This document shows positions 12,066 through 24,583 of a stretch of 64,000 nt of DNA, in pieces (within the stretch, counting starts at the first letter, position 1; every line of letters starts with the position of its first letter). The notes under the pieces were generated by a model that saw nothing but the letters and a program-made list of their open reading frames with translations, was not told where the DNA came from and made no database searches. Source of the stretch: Arachis hypogaea (Eukaryota > Streptophyta > Magnoliopsida > Fabales > Fabaceae); NCBI RefSeq assembly GCF_003086295.3, contig NC_092050.1, forward strand, positions 146,512,699 to 146,576,698, read 5' to 3'. The translations under genes and the position numbers were made by a program.

Positions 12066-12440
12066 GGAAACCAACTCTATATAAGCCAAGAATCAGCCAA
12101 CTAGTAAACCAGAGGCACCGGTGACTTTAATTGGATGTTGCTACTGATAGGCACACGGATGTTTCTTTTTCTTGTAAATTGGATGGTTTTGGATATGATT
12201 TCTATGTTTCATGTGTTATGCATTAATAAAACATAATTAATTATATGGAACCAACTAATTAATGATCAAAGCATCTGTTCCGTGATTCTCTCTTATCACT
12301 AGCGTATCTTCCCTCATGTTTTGAACGTGGTCAACAATAATTTAAAAAACAAATTAAATTATAAATTAATAAAACTAATTATAATTAATTATGTTGTTCA
12401 TTATTGGCTGATTATTAGTTGGTTCCATATACTTTTCCTT
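12066..12440. mobile_element. Probable MITE (GGAACCAACT / AGTTGGTTCC ends)
   Basis: The left end reads GGAAACCAACT followed by AATCAGCCAA; the right end has the inverse, GGCTGATTATTAGTTGGTTCC split around 12402-12425. An internal GGAACCAACT lies near 12247. The ends resemble common legume MITEs of Mutator type, by recollection. Boundaries are approximate. Confidence 0.45.
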
Positions 12441-13116
12441 GTTAAAATTTCGTTGTTATACATTATCTTTCAACTTATTATGCAATGGAAATTAAGGAAA
12501 GAACAATTTTTTTTTTTAATTTCACACTAAGAAATTGAAAATACTTTTTTTCTACTTTAGTTTTGCAATCGTTATCGTCAAAATTCAGTGCGACATAGAG
12601 AAAGAAAACAGTGACTTTAAAATAGATAAATGTAATCACAACAAGCTTTTGAGGCTTCTGGTTGAATATTTTTGTTGTTTAATTTTGATATTGTCATTAC
12701 AGTGGTGTTTCTCATTATTATTGAAGATTTATGTGTAATTAAAGGGTGTAAAAAATAACAGAAAGTAAATCGAAGCCTCAGTTTTTCAGCTACACAAATC
12801 TAAGGATCAATATTACTTGTAAATTGGACTCTCGGATTTACTTTCAAGAGTGACATGCATGCATGCAACAATGGACGACTAGATTTGATTCCAACATGAT
12901 CGGACGACTAAGAATGGGTCTCCAAATCAAAGCCTCAGATTTGTGAGGCATGCTAATCCAACGGACAAAGTTGAATTTGCGAAGATTCGACGGTTAGAGA
13001 CGCTATAATATTCGAAGCCTCAGATTTGTCCCCCGTCTAGGTGTCGCCTATGCAGATGGTTGACGCGAAAATGTGTGTGGTGGGAGGATATTCTCTGTCT
13101 TCTCTACTCATTCACT
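12441..13116. other. Intergenic sequence preceding the copia insertion
   Basis: There is no gene. Variants of GCCTCAGATTTG recur in it (near 12933, 13017 and elsewhere), which may be the remains of a degraded element. The last bases include the left copia target duplication CCACT (13117-13121). Confidence 0.45.
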
Positions 13117-13121
13117 CCACT

Positions 13122-13392
13122 TGTTACATGATAAAGACTCTATAGTGCAGTAACTGTATCAGATAAAAAGGATTAGTTAGTGTAACTGAAATTAGTTAGG
13201 TTGTTAGTATGTTATCAATGAAATCAGATTTTTCCTTCTCTCTCCTTCTCCTCTTTCTCTGCTAGTTGATCCCTCTTCTTCTTGTTGCTCTCTTCTCTTG
13301 CTTCGTTCCTTCTCTTTCTCTTCTCTTCACACTTGAACTCACTTGACAGAGTTGATAAGAGTTGCTCTGCTTCATCCATGGCTGTTTCAACA
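13122..13392 (+). repeat. 5' LTR of the copia element
   Basis: The LTR runs TG...CA and matches the 3' LTR (28437-28707) in length, with scattered substitutions. The sequence just inside starts TGGTGCGGTGAG; the usual copia primer site (TGGTATCAGAGC type, initiator tRNA-Met) is not clear, so the primer site looks degraded or unusual. Confidence 0.9.
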
Positions 13393-13578
13393 TGGTGCGG
13401 TGAGTGTGGACTAAAGTAGAGGCTCCGATCACGAGATCGAGTGTGAAAGGTCCTGATCTGAAGAATCGTGCAACTGTGCAAGGATCTTGAGCATGGAAGC
13501 TTGGGATCTGGTCAGTAGAATTTGACGACCCTTGGAAATTGAAGGTTTTCTTTGAGAAATTGAGAAATTGAACCAGAA

Positions 13579-16500
13579 ATGGCAGAACAAGTTTCGCAGA
13601 ACATTGACATTCAAGTTCTTGCAAACCTGTTGAATCAGGTCAATCAGCTACAAACCGTGCGAATGTGAATCCGATCATGGATCTGGTGAGTCCTTATTTT
13701 CTGCATTCTGGAGAAAGTCCAGGAGTGCCTTTAGTTTTAGTAATTCTTGGTGCAAATAATTACCATGCATGGGAGAGAGTTATGTGGAGAGCGTTGAAGT
13801 CAAAAAACAAATTAAAGTTTGTTGATGGTTCCATTACTAAACCAGCAGAAGAAGACTCTTTGTTTGAGGCATGGGATAGGTGCAACACCTATATTGTGTC
13901 TTGGTTGAATCTTTCTTTGAGTACAGAGATAGCACAAAGTGTCATGTGGTGAAGAATGCCGCTGACATCTGGAATGCGCTAAAACACAGGTATTGTCAGG
14001 GTGACTTGTTTAGAATTGTAGAATTGCAAGAAAAGTTGTTTGCAACCAAACAGGGTGACTTGAGCATCACTACGTATTTCAACAAATTAAAGGGGCTCTA
14101 GGAAGAATTAGACAATTTTTCTCCTGTGCCAGCTTGTAAGTCTTGTATTGGAGAGTGTGACTGTGGCCTTGATGTTGTGAGAAAGCATAAAGAAGACATG
14201 TGTGTGGTTAGGATGCTAAGAGACCTCAATGATCAATATGCAGTTGTAAGATCACAGGTAATGCTCATGAAGCCACTTCCCGATGTTGATGCTGCGTTTT
14301 CATTGTTTCTGCAACAAGAACGACAAAATGTGGAACCACTTGAATGTAGAACCTTGATGGCCAGCTCAGACACAAAGTTGAATTATGCCATGAATCCCCA
14401 AGCAAGCTCAAACACGAGAGGGGGAAGAGGCTTCAAAGGTAGAGGTGGTAGAACCACTTATGGAAGAGGCAGCTGAACTCAAGGATACAAGCAGTGCATC
14501 CTTTGTGGAAAAAGTGGTCCCACTGAAGACACATGATTTTCCATCCCATTTGAGAACTGAAAATGGAGGAAGCATAATCAACAATATAATTGCTGATGAG
14601 AATGATGAAAAAGTCAGCAATACACCTCAGAAAGTTCAGCATGACTCCAAGATCTCATTTTCTGCATATCAAAAGTTGGCATTATTGGCACTTCTAGAGA
14701 AGCAAAAACCACAACAGCAAAGTCATAATCAAACCACCACGCTACCCTCTAACCAAGGTATTGCATTCATCATGTCATTAGCTACTTTTAGTCATTGTTC
14801 TTGGGTCATTGACTCAGGAGCCACTAACCATGTCTCATATTCAATTAGTGCATTTAAAAGCCTATACCACATCAAACATGTGCATATAAACCTACCGGAT
14901 GGAACACAAAATGTCACAGATATAGCTGGTACCATAGAGTTTATTGCCCAATTTCAATTAGTACATGCATTGTTTATTTTGAAATTTAAGTTCAATTTGA
15001 TATCAGTATCGAAGTTGACTAATAATCTGAAATGCAAGTTCATTTTTGATGACTCCAATTGTGAGATACAGGATCCAGTTTTCAAGAAGAGGATTGGAGT
15101 AACTGAACAAAGAAGGGGATTGTATGCTTTTGAGAATTTAAAACCAGTCATAGCAACAAATATCACATCAGCATTGTCATCTATGGTCTTGCCCTGCAAT
15201 TCCAGTAAAGATGATTCAGAAGCAATTTGGCATATTAGACTAGGTCACATACCATCTCAGAGAATAAATGTGATGCAAAAATCATATAATTTTTTTTAAA
15301 ATAAAGGGAACATTGGACCCTGTGACTCTTGTCACTATGCTAAACAAAACGACTTTCATTTTCTTCTAGCATGTCTAAGTCTGTGAATTTGTTTGAGCTA
15401 GTACATATGGATATCTAGGGCCCCATTGGAACAGTTTTCATTGGAGGACACAAATATTTCTTGACTGTAATTGATGACAAAAGTAGATATACTTGAATTT
15501 TTTTCATGAAATCAAAGGCTGAGACAGCTTCTCTTGTGCAAAAGTTTATAAATCTTGTTCAAACACAATTCAATGTTTCTGTAAAAAAGATGAGAATCGA
15601 TAATGGCCTTGAATTCAAGTTAAATTCTTTCTACAATTCCAAAGGCATAGTGCATCAAACAACATGTGTTGAGACTCCTCAACAAAATAGAATTGTAGAA
15701 AGAAAGGATCAACATATTTTAGAAATAACTAGGGCATTAATGTTCAAAGCAAACATGCTAAAGATTTTCTAGACAGATGCAGCAACACAAGCTATTCATA
15801 TTCTTAATCGCATACCTAGCATTCTATTACAAAATGTTTCTCCTTATGAAATTTTAAAAGGAAAATTACCTGAGATTGAATATATCAGGGCGTTTGGCTG
15901 CTTGGCATATGCTGCAATCTTGACAGCTCATAGAAAGAAACTTGATAAGAGGGCCCGAAAATGTGTACATCTTGGGCACAAACCAGGGACAAAGGGCTAT
16001 TTGCTATTTGATCTATCAACTAGGGATGTCTTTCTCTCTAGAAATGTTATCTTCTATGAAAATGTTATGCCTTTTGCATTAAATGCATTCTCTGATCCTA
16101 GTCAAGCACAAAGCACACACCATCAAATACATCTACTACATTCACAGATCCATTTGACATTACTCACAATACATCTTTTAACAATCCATTGCATAACACT
16201 GTCACGTATTCACCTGCATCACAAACAGATGTTCAAGATACCACGTTGCACAATCATGCATCATATTCTGATTACATTGTTTCTGATTCAAGTGAGTTCC
16301 AGATTACTCATGATCATGCTCCTTTAGATGCATTTATCAGAGGCTCAGAATTTGAAGCCTCAGGGGTGATTCATCAAGATCATACTGGTCTTAGAAGATC
16401 AAATAGGACAAAAAAAGCCCCCCCAACGTACCTGAAGGATTTTCATTGTTTGATGTCTTCTGCAATAGATTCAGCTACTCCCAATTCTTCCTTATAGCAT

Positions 16501-17287
16501 CCTGCCTCACAAGTAAGTACCTCACTAAAAATAGACCCATTAGCTAAACTCATGCATGTAGAACCTAGGAATTATGATGATGCTGTTACAGATGCTAATT
16601 GGAAGTCAGCCATTGATAATGAACTTCTTGCTCTAAAGAACAAGAAGACCTGGACTTTGACTAAGCTCCTTGATGGTAAGAAAGTAGTGGGTTGTAAATG
16701 GGTCTTCAAACTCAAACTTAACCCTGATGGCTCCATAGAGAGGTACAAGGCACGGATTATGGCCCAGGGTTTCTCGCAAACTCGCGGAGGGGACTATAAG
16801 GACACATTCAGTCCAGTGGTAAAAATGAATACGTTTAGAGTTGTGATGGCTATTTCGGCTGTAAAGCAGTGGCATTTGCACCAATTAGATGTAAACACAA
16901 CGTTCCTACATGGTGATTTAAATGAGACAATATTCATGAAACCTCCACCAGGATTACAACTTCCATAACAAGGCTTGGCTTGCAGATTGGACCACTCTCT
17001 CTATGGACTGAAATAGGCGAGTAGACAGTGGAACACTAAGCTTGTAGCATCCCTCACCAATCTGGGCTATGTACAATCCAAACATGATTATAGCATGTTT
17101 ACCAAGATCAATTCAAAGCATATGACTGTGATTTTGGTGTACATTGATGACCTTGTGCTAGAAGGTGATGATATTGAGGAAATCAACCATATCAAATAGT
17201 ACCTCTAGGACCTCTTCAAGATCAAAGACCTTGGTGAATTCACCTATTTTCTTGGCACGAAGATTTCCAGAAGCCCAAGAGGGATTG
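13579..17287 (+). pseudogene. Copia gag-pol, 5' part (gag, PR, IN, RT), decayed
   Basis: A gag start at 13579 soon shifts frame; gag continues at 13665-14476 with YHAWERVMWRALKSKNK. A zinc knuckle near 14490-14535 keeps CILCGKSG but has lost its later ligands. The protease shows DSGATNH at about 14811. The pre-integrase IWHIRLGH motif lies near 15225. Integrase remnants include IDNGLEFKLN and TPQQNRIVERK (about 15596-15710). Reverse transcriptase begins near 16560 (GCKWVFKLKLNPDGSIERYK) and reaches the YIDDL active site at 17140-17154. At least five frame changes and several stops interrupt it. It ends where the gypsy element enters. Confidence 0.88.
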
Positions 17288-18992
17288 TGGTGCACGAAAT
17301 TGTGATCTCTGGTAATGGCTCCAAAAACTTGGTGCTCTAATCTCAATTCATAATTTGTCACAACTTCGATACAACTAACCAGCAAGTGCACTGGGTCGTC
17401 CAAGTAATAAACCTTATGTGAGTAAGGGTCGATCCCACGGAGATTGTTGGTATGAAGCAAGCTTTGGTCACCTTGTAAATCTCAGTCAGGCGGATATAAA
17501 ATAGTTATGGAGTTTTCGAATATTAATAATAAACTAGGGATAGAAATACTTATGTAAATCATTGGTGAGAATTTCAGATAAGCGCATAGAGATGCTTTCA
17601 TTCCTCTGAACCTCTGCTTTCCTGCTGTCTTCATCCAATCAGTCTTACTCCTTTCCATGGCTGGCTTTATGTAAGGACATCGCCGTTGTCAATGGCTACT
17701 TTTAATCCTCTCGGGAAAATGGTCCAAATGCTCTGTCACAGCACGGCTAATCGTCTGGAGGCATCACCCTTGTCGATGGCTGCGTCCTATTCCTCTCTGT
17801 GAAAATGGTCCGATGCGCTGTCACTGCATGGCTAATCATCTGGAGGTTCTCGATCATACTGGAATAGGATTTACTATCCTTTTGCGTCTGTCACTACGCC
17901 CAGCATTCGCGAGTTTGAAGTTCGTCACAGTCATTCAATCCCAGAGTCCTACTCGAAATACCATAGACAAGGTTTAGACTTTCCGGACTCTCATGAATGC
18001 CGCCATCAATCTAGCTTATATCACTTAGATTCTGATTAAGAGATCTAAGAGATACTCATTCAATCTAAGGTAGAACGGAAGTGGTTGTCAGGCACGCGTT
18101 CATAGGGAATGATGATGATTGTCACGTTCATCACATTCAGGTTGAAGTGCGAATGAATATCTTAGAAGCGGAATAAGTTGAATTGAATAGAAAAACAGTA
18201 GTACTTTGCATTAATCTTTGAGGAACAGCAGAGCTCCACACCTTAATCTATGGAGTGTAGAAACTCTACCGTTGAAAATACATAAGTGAAAGGTCCAGGC
18301 ATGGCCGAGATGGCCAGCCCCCAAAACGAGATCACAGGATCAAAATACAATCCAAGATGATCCGAAGATGATAATAAAAAGTCCTATTTATAATAAACTA
18401 GCTACTAGGGTTTACAGAAGTAAGTAATTGATGCATAAATCCACTTCCGGGGCCCACTTGGTGTGTGCTTGGGCTGAGCTTGAAGTCTACACATGGAGAG
18501 GTCATTTTTGGAGTTGAACGCCAGCTTTTGTACCATTTTGGGCGTTGAACTCCACTTTGCAACTTGTTTCTGGCGCTGGACGCCAGAATTGGGCAGAGAG
18601 CTGGCGTTGAACGCCAGTTTGCGTCGTCTAAACTTGGGCAAAGTATAGACTATTATATATTGATGGAAAGCCCTGGATGTCTACTTTCCAACGCAATTAG
18701 AAGCGCGCCATTTTGAGTTCTGTAGCTCTAAAAAATCCATTTTGAGTGTAGGGAGGTCAGAATCCAACAGCATCAGCAGTCCTTTTTCAACCTCTGAATC
18801 TGATTTTTGCTCAAGTCCCTCAATTTCAGCCAGAAAATACCTGAAATCATAGAAAAACACACAAACTCATAGTAAAGTCCAGAAATGTGAATTTAACATA
18901 AAAACTAATGAAAACATCCCTAAAAGTAACTAGATTCTACTAAAAACATATTAAAAACAATGCCAAAAAGCGTATAAATTATCCGCTCATCA
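17288..18992 (-). repeat. 3' LTR of Athila-like copy 1
   Basis: The 1705-bp LTR ends on the minus strand with CGTGCACCA and begins TGATGAGCGGATAA. Its copia-proximal 593 bp differ from the partner LTR at about three sites, but the distal 692 bp at about 23 sites plus two indels (counts by eye). GGCGTT..AACGCC palindromes occur at about 18510-18620. Confidence 0.9.
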
Positions 18993-20134
18993 CAACACCA
19001 AACTTAAATTGTTGCTTGTCCCCAAGCAACTGAAAATCAAATAGGATAAAAAGAAGAAAATATACTATAAATTCCAAACTATCAATGAAACATAGCTCCA
19101 ATCAGATGAGCGGGACTTGTAGCTTTATGCCTCTTGAATAGTTTTGGCATCTCACTTTATCCATTGAGGTTCAGAATGATTGGCATCTATAGGAACTCAG
19201 AGTTCAGATAGTGTTATTGATTCTCCTAGTTCAGTATGATGATTCTTGAACACAGCTATTTTATGAGTCTTGGCCGTGGCCCTAAGCACTTTGTTTTCCA
19301 GTATTACCACCGGATACATAAATGCCACAGACACATAATTGGGTGAACCTTTTCAGATTGTGACTCAGCTTTGCTAAAGTCCCCAATTAGAGGTGTCCAG
19401 GGTTCTTAAGCACACTCTTTTTTTGTTTTGGACCTTGACTTTAACCGCTCAGTCTCAAGTTTTCACTTGACACCTTCACGCCACAAGCACATGGTTAGGG
19501 ACAACTTGGCTTAGCCGCTTAGGCCAGGATTTTATTCCTTTAGGCCCTCCTATCTACTGATGCTCAAAGCCTTGGGATCCTTTTTATTTACCCTTGCCTT
19601 TTGGTTTTAAGGGTTATTGGCTTTTTGCTCTTGCCTCTTGGTTTTAAGAGCTTTTGGCTTTTTCTGCTTGCTTTTTCTTTTTCTTTCTATTTTTTTTTCG
19701 CTATTTTTTTTTCTGCAAGCTTTGTTCTTTGCTGCTTTTTCTTGATTCAAGAATCATTTTTATGATTTTTCAGATTATCAAATAACATGTCTCCTTATCA
19801 TCATTCTTTCAAGAGCCAACATATTTAACATTCTTAAACAACAACTTCAAAAGACATATGCACTGTTCAAGCATTCATTCAGAAAACAAGAAGCATTGTC
19901 ACCACATCAATATAATTAAACTAAGTTCAAGGATAAATTCGAAACTCATGTACTTCTTGTTCTTTTGAATTAAAACATTTTTCATTTAAGAAAGGTGATG
20001 GATTCATAGGACATTCATAACTTTAAGACAAAGTTACTAAATACTAATGATCATGTAATAAGACACAAACTTAGATAAGCACTTAACATAGAAAACGAAA
20101 AATAGAGAATGTAAGAATAAGGAATGAGTCCACC
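18993..20134 (-). other. 3' non-coding region of Athila-like copy 1
   Basis: The region between the ORF2 stop and the 3' LTR is non-coding. It contains low-complexity CTTTTTGCTC/TTTTAAGAG-type repeats near 19600-19750. At the LTR boundary the minus strand reads TAAGTTTGGTGTTG, the family's recurrent motif. Confidence 0.7.
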
Positions 20135-21283
20135 TTAGTGATGGTGGCGTTTCCTTCTTGAGGAACCAATGATGTCCTTGAGCTCTTCTATGTCTCTTCC
20201 TTGTCTTTGTTGCTCCTCCCTCATTGCTTTTTGATCTTCTCTAATTTCATGAAGGATGATGGAGTGCTCTTGATGTTCCACCCTTAATTGTCCCATGTTG
20301 GAACTTAATTCTCCTAGGGAGATGTTGATTTGCTCCCAATAGTTTTGTGGAGGAAAATGCATTTGAGGCATCTCCGGGATCTCATGGTGATGAGCTTCAT
20401 GCGTCTCTTGAGATCCATGAATGGGCTCTCTTGCTTGCTCCATCCTTTTCTTAGTGATGGGCTTCTCTTCCTCAATGGGAATGTCTCCTTCAATGAAAGC
20501 TCCAGCTGAGTAACATAGATGGCAGATAAGATGAGGGAAAGCTAGCCTTGCCCCAAGGGAGGGCTTTTCGGCTATTTTGTAGAGTTCAAGGGAGATGACT
20601 TCATGAACTTCTACTTCCTCTCCAATCATGATGCTATGGATCATGATGGCCCGATCCACAGTAACTTTGGATCGGTTGCTAGTGGGGATGATGGAGCGTT
20701 GGATGAACTCCAACCATCCTCTAGCCACAGGCTTGAGGTCCAGTCTTCTTAGTTGAACCGGCTTGCCTTTGGAGTCAATCTTCTATTGAGCTCCTTCCAC
20801 ACATATGTCCATGAGGACTTGGTCCAACCTTTGATTAAAGTTGACCCTTCTAGTGTAGGGGCGTTCATCTCCTTGCATCATAGGCAAGTTAAACGCCAAC
20901 CTCACATTCTCCGGGCTAAAATCTAAGTATTTCCCCCGAACCATTGTAACATAATTCTTTGGATTCGGGTTCTTACTTTGATCATGGTTCCTAGTGATCC
21001 ATGCATTGGCATAGAACTCTTGAACCATTAGGATGCCGACTTGTTGGATGGGGTTTGTTAGGACTTCCCAACCTCTTCTTTGGATTTCATGTCGGATCTT
21101 CGGATACTCATTTCTCTTGAGCTTGAAAGGGACCTCAGGGATCACTTTCTTCTTGGCCACAACATCATAGAAGTGGTCTTGATGAGCTTTGGAGATGAAT
21201 CTTTCCATCTCCCATGACTCGGAGGTGGAAGCTTTTGTCTTCCCTTTCCCTTTTCTAGAGGATTCTTCGGTCTTAGGTGCCAT
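20135..21283 (-). pseudogene. Second ORF of Athila-like copy 1 (putative plant transposon protein), one nonsense codon
   Basis: It is the counterpart of the intact 58501-59649 ORF. It reads open from the ATG at 21283 to a TAG at 20785-20783, where copy 2 has Trp (TGG), and continues in the same frame to 20135. Recognisable stretches are RRGWEVLTNPIQQVG, QEFYANAW and MVRGKYLDFSPENVRLAFNL. These resemble the plant family usually named putative plant transposon protein (FYANA...MVRGK...F). The tail is Gln/Glu-rich and probably coiled coil, ending in RRKRHHH. Molecular function is unknown. Confidence 0.8.
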
Positions 21284-21789
21284 CAATGGTAATGGAAAAA
21301 CAAAAAGCTTATGCTTTTACCACACCAAACTTAGAAATTTGCTCGCCCTCGAGCAAGAGAAGAAAGAATAGATGAAGAAGAAGAAGAAAATATGGAGAAG
21401 AGGGGGGAGGTGTGTTTCAGCCAAGAAGAGAAAAGGGGGTTGTGTTGTGTGAAAATGAGGAAGAATGGAGGGCTATATATAGGGAAGGGAGGGGGGTAAG
21501 TTTCGGCCATAAGGGTGGGTTTGGGTGGGAAATTGATTTTGAATTTTGAAGGTAGGTGGAGTTTATGAGGTAGGTTTATGGGGAAGAGTGGATGGATGTA
21601 AGTGGTGAAGTGGTGATAGGGAAGAGAGATTGAGGTGATTGGTGAAGAGTTTTGGGGAAGAGTGTTTATGGGATTGTGTGAAAGAGGGGTGAGAAGAAGT
21701 GAGTGGAGGTAGGTGGGGATCCTGTGGGGTCCACAGATCTCGAGGTGTTCAAGGATTTACAACCTTACACCAAATTAGGCATGCAAAAT

Positions 21790-22060
21790 GCCCTTGCACA
21801 CAACTCTGGGCGTTCAGCGCCAGATTGGTGCTTGTTCTGGGCGTTGAACGCCCACTTGTTGCCCATTTCTGGCGTTGAACGCCAGAACCATGCTTGTTCT
21901 GGGCGTTCAGCGCCAGCTCTTCTCCAGGGTGCAATTCTGGCGTTCAAACGCCCAGATGCTGCCCATTTCTGGCGTTCAGCGCCAGAACCATGCTCTGTTC
22001 TGGCGTTGAACGCCCAAAACATGCTTCTTACTGGCATTTAAACGCCAGTAAGGTCTTCCT
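21790..22060 (-). repeat. Array of eight GGCGTT..AACGCC hairpin units, copy 1
   Basis: Eight short inverted repeats (variants of TGGCGTTGAACGCCA) are spaced about 20-30 bp apart between gag and ORF2. Some units have both arms changed together (GGGCG...CGCCC); others keep one mismatch or bulge. The same position in copy 2 also has eight units. Confidence 0.85.
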
Positions 22061-22249
22061 CCAGGGTGTGATTTTTCTTCTGCTGTTTTTGATTCCGTTT
22101 TCAATTTTTATATTTATTTTGTGACTCCACATGATCATGAACCTAATAAAACATGAAAAACAATGAAAATTAGATAAATAAACATTGGGTTGCCTCCCAA
22201 CAAGCGCTTCTTTAATGTCAATAGCTTGACAGTGGGCTCTCATGGAGCC

Positions 22250-24583
22250 TCACAGATGTGCAGAGCTTTGTTGAGACCTCCCAACACCAAACTTAGAGTT
22301 TGGATATGGGGGTTTGACACCAAACTTAGAGTCTGGTTGTGGCCTCCCAACACCAAACTTAGAGTTTGACTGTGGGGGCTTTGTTTGACTCTGCTTTGAG
22401 AGAAGCTTTTTATGCTTCCTCTCCATGGATGCAGAGAGAGATCCTTGAGTTGTAAACACAAGGTTGTCCTCATTTATTTGAAGGATCAATTCTCCTCTGT
22501 CCACATCAATCACAGCTCTTGCTGTGGCTAGGAAGGGTCTTCCACGGATGATGAATTCATCCTCATCCTTCCCAGTATCTAGGACTATGAAATCAGCAGG
22601 GATGTAAAGGCCTTTAACATTTACTAACCCGTCCTCTACTTGTCCATAAGCCTGTTTTCTTGAGTTGTCTGCCATCTCTAATGAGATTTTAGTGGCTTGC
22701 ATCCTAAAGATTCCCAGTTTCTCTATTACAAAGAGGGGCATGAGGTTTATTCCTGAACCAAGGTCACACAGAGCCTTAAAGATCATGGTGCCTATGGTAC
22801 AAGGTATTAAGAACTTTCCAGGATCCTGTTTCTTCTGAGGCAATGTCAGTTGATCCAGATCACTTAGTTCATTGGTGAACAAGGGAGGTTCATCTTCCCA
22901 AGTTTCAATGCCAAATAATTTGGTATTCAGCTTCATAATTGAACCAAGAAACTTGGCAGCTTGCTCTTCAGTAACATCTTCATTTTCTTCAGAAGAGGAA
23001 TACTCATCAGAGCTCATGAATGGCATAAGGAGGTTCAATGGAATCTCTATGGTCTCTAGATGAGTCTCAGATTCCTTTGGTTCCTCAGAGGGAAACTCCT
23101 TATTGATCACTGGACGTCCCAAGAGGTCTTCCTCACTGGGATTCACGTCCTTAACCTCCCTGACAGGTTCGGCCATGGTAATTAATTCAATGGCCTTGAA
23201 CTCTCCTTTTGGATTCTCTTCTGTATTGCTTGGGAGAGTACTAGGAGGGATTTCAGTGATCCTTTTACTCAGCTGTCCCACTTGTGCTTCCAAATTTCTA
23301 ATGGAAGACCTTGTTTCATTCATGAAGCTTATAGTGGCCTTGGACAGATCAGAGACTAAGTTTGCTAAATTAGAGGTATTTTGTCCAGAATTCTCTATCT
23401 GTTGCTGAGTGGATGATGGAAAAAGTTTACTATTGTTAAACCTATTTCTTCCACCATTATTAAAGCCTTGTTGAGGCTTTTGTTGATCCTTCCATGAGAG
23501 ATTTGGATGATTTCTCCATGATGGATTATAGGTGTTTCCATAAGGTTCACCCATATAATTTACCTCTGCTATTGCAGGGTTTTCAGGATCATAAGCTTCT
23601 TCTTCAGAAGATGCCTCTTGAGTACTGTTAGATGCAGCTTGCATTCCATTCAGACTCTGAGAAATAATATTGACTTGCTGAGTCAATATTTTATTCTGAG
23701 CCAATATGGCATTTAGAGTATCAATTTCAAGAACTCCCTTCTTCATGGGCGTCCCATTATTCACATGATTCCTTTCAGAGGTGTACATGAACTGGTTATT
23801 AGCAACCATGTCAATGAGTTCTTGAGCTTCTGCAGGCATTTTCTTTAGGTGAATGGATCCACCTGCAGAAGTATCCAATGACATCTTTGATAGCTCAGAT
23901 AAACCATCATAGAATATATCCAGGATGGTCCATTCTGAAAGCATGTCAGAAGGACACTTTTTGGTCAGCTGCTTGTATCTTTCCCAAGCTTCATAGAGGG
24001 ATTCACCTTCTTTCTGTCTGAAGATTTGAACATCCACTCTAAGCTTGCTCAGCTTTTGAGGAGGAAAGAACTTGGCTAAGAAAGCCATGACCAGCTTATC
24101 CCAAGAGTTCAGGCTGTCTTTGGGTTGAGAGTCCAACCACACTCTAGCTCTGTCTCTTACAGCAAAAGGGAAAAGCATGAGCCTGTAGACTTCAGGATCT
24201 ACTCCATTAGTCTTAACAGTATCACAGATCTGCAAGAATTCAGTTAAGAATTGAAAAGGATCTTCAGATGGAAGTCCATGAAACTTGCAGTTCTGCTGCA
24301 TCAGAGAAACTAGCTGAGGTTTCAGCTCAAAATTGTTTGCTCCAATGGCAGAAATGGAGATGCTTCTTCCATGTAAATTGGAATTAGGTGCAGTAAAGTC
24401 ACCAAGCATTCTCCTTGCATTATTGTTGTTGGGTTCGGCTGCCATCTCCTTTACTTGTTCGAAATTTTCAATAAGGTTGTCTCTGGATTGTTATAATTTA
24501 GCTTCTCTTAGTTTCTTCTTCAGAGTCCTTTCAGGTTCTGGATCAGCTTCAACAAGAATGCCTTTTTCCTTGTTCCTGCTCAT
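22250..24583 (-). pseudogene. gag-protease of Athila-like copy 1
   Basis: The family start is the ATG at 24583 (MSRNKEKG). An in-frame TAA at 24493-24491 breaks it, after which 731 codons are open from the Met at 24445. A gag domain with FQFLTEFLQICDTVKTNGV and a DRARVWLDSQPKDSLNSWDK block is followed by a Ser/Asn-rich linker with NYMGEPYGNTYNPSWRNHPN. A retroviral-type aspartic protease follows (CDLGSGINLMP near 22770, FIIRGRPFLATARAVIDVD near 22545). There is no zinc knuckle, RT or integrase. The C-terminus has three tandem SKFGV repeats, where copy 2 has one. Confidence 0.88.

Noticed and set aside
13224..13624. Minus-strand ORFs over the copia 5' LTR
   Set aside because: They come from the CT-rich LTR in antisense, and the matching 3' LTR ORFs have different frames.
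17158..17460. 100-codon minus-strand ORF, repeated at 25813-26115
   Set aside because: It is antisense to copia RT and runs into the gypsy LTR; the repetition reflects the duplicated junction, not a gene.
21703..22243. Several overlapping ORFs in both strands over the hairpin array
   Set aside because: Their repeated peptides simply translate the GGCGTT..AACGCC units in all frames.
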